DNA of 25,742 nucleotides from Candidatus Saccharimonadota bacterium. GTDB lineage: Bacteria; Eremiobacterota; Xenobia; Xenobiales; Xenobiaceae. Shown piece by piece: positions 23,800 to 25,742 of this stretch (its first letter is position 1; each line of letters starts with the position of its first letter). Below the pieces are notes generated by a model, which had not been told where the DNA came from, searched no databases, and was given only the letters and a program-made list of their open reading frames with translations. A program made the position numbers and the translations under genes. The stretch covers positions 1 through 25,742 of the forward strand of contig SFMI01000015.1 of NCBI GenBank assembly GCA_004554425.1, in the 5' to 3' direction.

Positions 23800-23858
23800 A
23801 AAGCGCCTTTTTGATAAAATTCCATCTTTGCGCGGCATTTTAGTCGGAAAGGCGCTTT
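23800..23858. terminator. Possible terminator after aspS, long-loop inverted repeat
   Basis: AAAGCGCCTTT (23800-23810) and AAAGGCGCTTT (23848-23858) pair over 11 bases with a 37-base loop. The downstream sequence is only partly T-rich. The loop is unusually large for a rho-independent terminator, so it may be a regulatory or mRNA-stabilising structure. Confidence 0.4.
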
Positions 23859-23892
23859 CTATTTGGCCAAGAAATTTAGAAAGAATTTTTTC

Positions 23893-23898
23893 TATAAT
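23893..23898 (+). promoter_or_regulatory. -10 box of the amidohydrolase gene
   Basis: A perfect TATAAT lies 25 bases before the start codon at 23923. No good -35 is visible 16-18 bases upstream. Transcription from here would start downstream of the alternative TTG start at 23863, which supports the later start. Confidence 0.4.
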
Positions 23899-23922
23899 GA
23901 CCATCTAAAGGATGATAAAAGT

Positions 23923-25269
23923 ATGCAGCTTATTATAAAAAACGGCCTTTTAGTCGCCAACGGTCAGGTATTTCACGGCGATTTAGCTGCCAACAATGGC
24001 AAGATCTGCGCTTTAGGTCAAGACTTAAGTTTTTTAGCCGATAAAGATACCTTGATTATCGATGCTCAAAACCAGCTGGTAACTCCTGGCGGGGTCGATG
24101 TACATGCCCATATGAGTTATTTTGTGGGTGGTTGTTGGACTAGTGATAACTTTGCCTCTGGTACCAAAGCGGCTCTTTTTGGTGGAACCACTACCACTAT
24201 GGACTTTGTAGAAACTAAAGCCGAAGAAAGCATGCTCGATGCCTTAAAGCGTCGCCAAGAAGAAGCCCAAGCTCAAGCTTGCACAGACTTCAGTTTGCAT
24301 ATGTCTGTTTTGCCTCACGATATGGAGCGCTTAGATGAAATTAGTGCGGTAATTGCAGAAGGTTGCCCAACTTTTAAGCACTATACAGCTTATGCTTTTA
24401 CACTCGATGATGGCCAACTTTACCGATCTTTTAAAGAAATAGCTAAACATGGTGGTTTGCCCTTAGTACATGCTGAAAACTGGCCTTTTATCCAAGAATT
24501 GATTCGCCGCTGTGCCTCAGAAGGCAAATTAGAACCGCAAAATCATCCTCTGTGTCGTCCAGCTTGGGCTGAAGGCGAAGCGGTGCGCCGTGTATTAGAT
24601 ATTGCCTATGCAAGTGGAGCAGATACTTTCTTATTCCACCAAAGCTGTGCTGAAGATTTACCCCAAATAGAGCGAGCTCGCCAACGCGGCCAAATTGTCT
24701 ATGCCGAAACTTGTCCCCATTACACTTGCTTGGATAGTTCTATTTTTACTAAGATGGGCCCGTTGCCCATTTGTTCTCCGCCTATTAGAGAAAAAGGCCA
24801 ACAAGAACCTTTGTCGGCTGCTTTGGTTGGCGGCACTTTAGACTCTGTTTCTAGCGATCACTGTCCCTTTACACGAGCTGAAAAGAACCGCCCCGACGCT
24901 TTCTTTAAAGTGCCTGGTGGCTTGAGCTCGGTAGAAACTCGCTTCATGCTTACTAAAGATTTGCCCAATATGAGCTTAAATCGCTGGGTAGAAGTGTGTT
25001 GCACTAATCCGGCCCGCATTGTTGGCTTAAATAATAAAGGCGCTTTGCAAATTGGCTTAGATGCCGACGTGGTAATTTGGAGTCGTGAACCTTATATAAT
25101 TACCAGCGATACATTGCACGAAAAAGCCGACTGGTCGCCCTACGAAGGGCATAAAGTTTCTGCCAAGCCAGAAACTGTTATAGTACGCGGACGAGTACTT
25201 GTTCAAAACGGACAATTCCTCGGCAAGCAAGGTTGCGGTCAATATCAAAAACGCAATTTATGCAAATAA
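23923..25269 (+). CDS. Dihydropyrimidinase / D-hydantoinase family amidohydrolase
   Basis: A cyclic-amide hydrolase (448 residues) that probably opens dihydropyrimidine or hydantoin rings. The two-metal centre is complete: His61 and His63 (DVHAH), the carboxylated Lys152 (TFKHYTAY), His183 (LVHAEN), His239 (LFHQSC) and Asp312 (SDHCPF). The start at 23923 is chosen because AAGGA lies upstream, a TATAAT box is inside the longer frame, and MQLIIKNG is the usual beginning. No other pyrimidine or hydantoin genes are visible, so its pathway is unknown. The family also includes allantoinase and dihydroorotase-like proteins. The kinase-like gene begins 19 bases downstream. Confidence 0.88.
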   Translation: MQLIIKNGLLVANGQVFHGDLAANNGKICALGQDLSFLADKDTLIIDAQNQLVTPGGVDVHAHMSYFVGGCWTSDNFASGTKAALFGGTTTTMDFVETKAEESMLDALKRRQEEAQAQACTDFSLHMSVLPHDMERLDEISAVIAEGCPTFKHYTAYAFTLDDGQLYRSFKEIAKHGGLPLVHAENWPFIQELIRRCASEGKLEPQNHPLCRPAWAEGEAVRRVLDIAYASGADTFLFHQSCAEDLPQIERARQRGQIVYAETCPHYTCLDSSIFTKMGPLPICSPPIREKGQQEPLSAALVGGTLDSVSSDHCPFTRAEKNRPDAFFKVPGGLSSVETRFMLTKDLPNMSLNRWVEVCCTNPARIVGLNNKGALQIGLDADVVIWSREPYIITSDTLHEKADWSPYEGHKVSAKPETVIVRGRVLVQNGQFLGKQGCGQYQKRNLCK

Positions 25270-25288
25270 AGAAAGCAAAGGTTTCTTT

Positions 25289-25742
25289 ATGGACATAGGC
25301 AGCACTGTAAGTGTTAATGAACGTGATTTTAAAGTTGAACAATTATTGGGCAAAGGCAAAGGTGGCTATTCTTATTTAGTTCATAAAAACGGTCAACAAT
25401 TCGTGGTTAAGCAAATTCACCACGAACCTTGCTCTTATTATCAATTTGGTGACAAATTGGCCAGCGAATTACAAGATTACGCCAAATTAGTCAAAACAGG
25501 CTTGCCTATGCCCAAAATGTTAGATGTCGACAAAACTAATGAGCGCATCTTAAAAGAATATATCCCTGGACAAACTATCTTCGATTACGTGTTGCAAGAC
25601 GGAATGAAAGATGATTATTTGCAACAAGTAAAAGATATGTGCACTTTGCTTTATCCTTTAGGAATAAATATCGATTACTTTCCTACCAATTTTGTAGTTT
25701 ACCAAGATAAACTTTATTACATAGATTACGAATGCAACAATT
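25289..25742 (+). CDS. Protein-kinase-like protein, 3' end outside the window
   Basis: The first 151 residues are present and no stop occurs before the edge. A glycine-rich loop (LLGKGKGGYSYLVH, residues 19-32) and a lysine in FVVKQI are followed by an ERILKEYIPGQTIFDY hinge. The catalytic loop reads NIDYFPTNFVV and the metal motif YIDYE in place of HRD and DFG. This pattern fits atypical small-molecule or LPS-type kinases (APH/Kdo-kinase-like) better than standard Ser/Thr kinases. AAAGG (25277-25281) is the ribosome site, placed in the loop of a hairpin AAAGAAA/TTTCTTT. It is in the same orientation as, and close to, the amidohydrolase gene. Confidence 0.75.
   Translation, partial: MDIGSTVSVNERDFKVEQLLGKGKGGYSYLVHKNGQQFVVKQIHHEPCSYYQFGDKLASELQDYAKLVKTGLPMPKMLDVDKTNERILKEYIPGQTIFDYVLQDGMKDDYLQQVKDMCTLLYPLGINIDYFPTNFVVYQDKLYYIDYECNN

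Noticed and set aside
23863..25269. Longer amidohydrolase starting at TTG 23863.
   Set aside because: The extra 20 residues are basic and not conserved in the family, and the segment contains a TATAAT box, so transcription probably starts inside it.
1..25742. CRISPR array, rRNA, tRNA genes or a transposase.
   Set aside because: No regularly spaced short repeats, no tRNA cloverleaf, no rRNA sequence and no transposase motif were found on reading both strands.

Overview
The window looks like a chromosomal stretch from a diderm (outer-membrane, heptose-containing LPS) bacterium of moderate GC. The evidence is hldE, two ADP-heptose-type family 9 glycosyltransferases, an LpxB-related protein and further cell-envelope glycosyltransferases, alongside ordinary housekeeping genes (typA, parC, parE, aspS). 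Shine-Dalgarno sites of the GGAGG/GAGG type are common and GTG and TTG starts occur. A Negativicutes-like or similar anaerobic diderm lineage would fit, but no rRNA or unique marker settles this.

Left part (1-3163) is accessory. It holds a rho-independent terminator and an outward promoter at the edge, a RelB/DinJ-RelE/ParE toxin-antitoxin pair (316-941), then about 730 bases with no gene. That gap carries two copies of a structured, roughly 210-275 base element (947-1154 and 1354-1628) around a separate long hairpin. An orphan type I restriction specificity gene (hsdS, minus strand) follows, with two near-identical 170-bp internal repeats and an apparently lost start codon. No hsdM or hsdR is present.

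Middle part: typA (minus) is divergent from a short-chain dehydrogenase and an HD-domain phosphohydrolase (plus). The 3' end of the HD gene overlaps a small membrane-protein gene on the other strand. A family 4 glycosyltransferase, hldE and an LpxB-related gene (plus) form a glycosylation and LPS-core block. The last of these converges on parE through a strong bidirectional terminator. A phd-doc toxin-antitoxin pair sits exactly there, between two perfect 55-bp copies of the terminator plus the parE tail, which looks like an insertion scar. parC and parE (minus, in the unusual order parC first) follow.

Right part: a multi-membrane-span GT-C type glycosyltransferase (minus) is divergent from a plus-strand cluster of heptosyltransferase-like, family 2 glycosyltransferase and heptosyltransferase genes. 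A 98-base region with a long imperfect hairpin separates these from aspS. Then come a dihydropyrimidinase/hydantoinase-family amidohydrolase and the start of a small protein-kinase-like gene that runs off the window.

Together the envelope genes would make ADP-heptose (HldE) and transfer it and other sugars onto the LPS core. The topoisomerase IV genes split this set. The most unusual features are the duplicated structured element between relE and hsdS, the 55-bp repeats bracketing phd-doc, and the recombination-prone hsdS.
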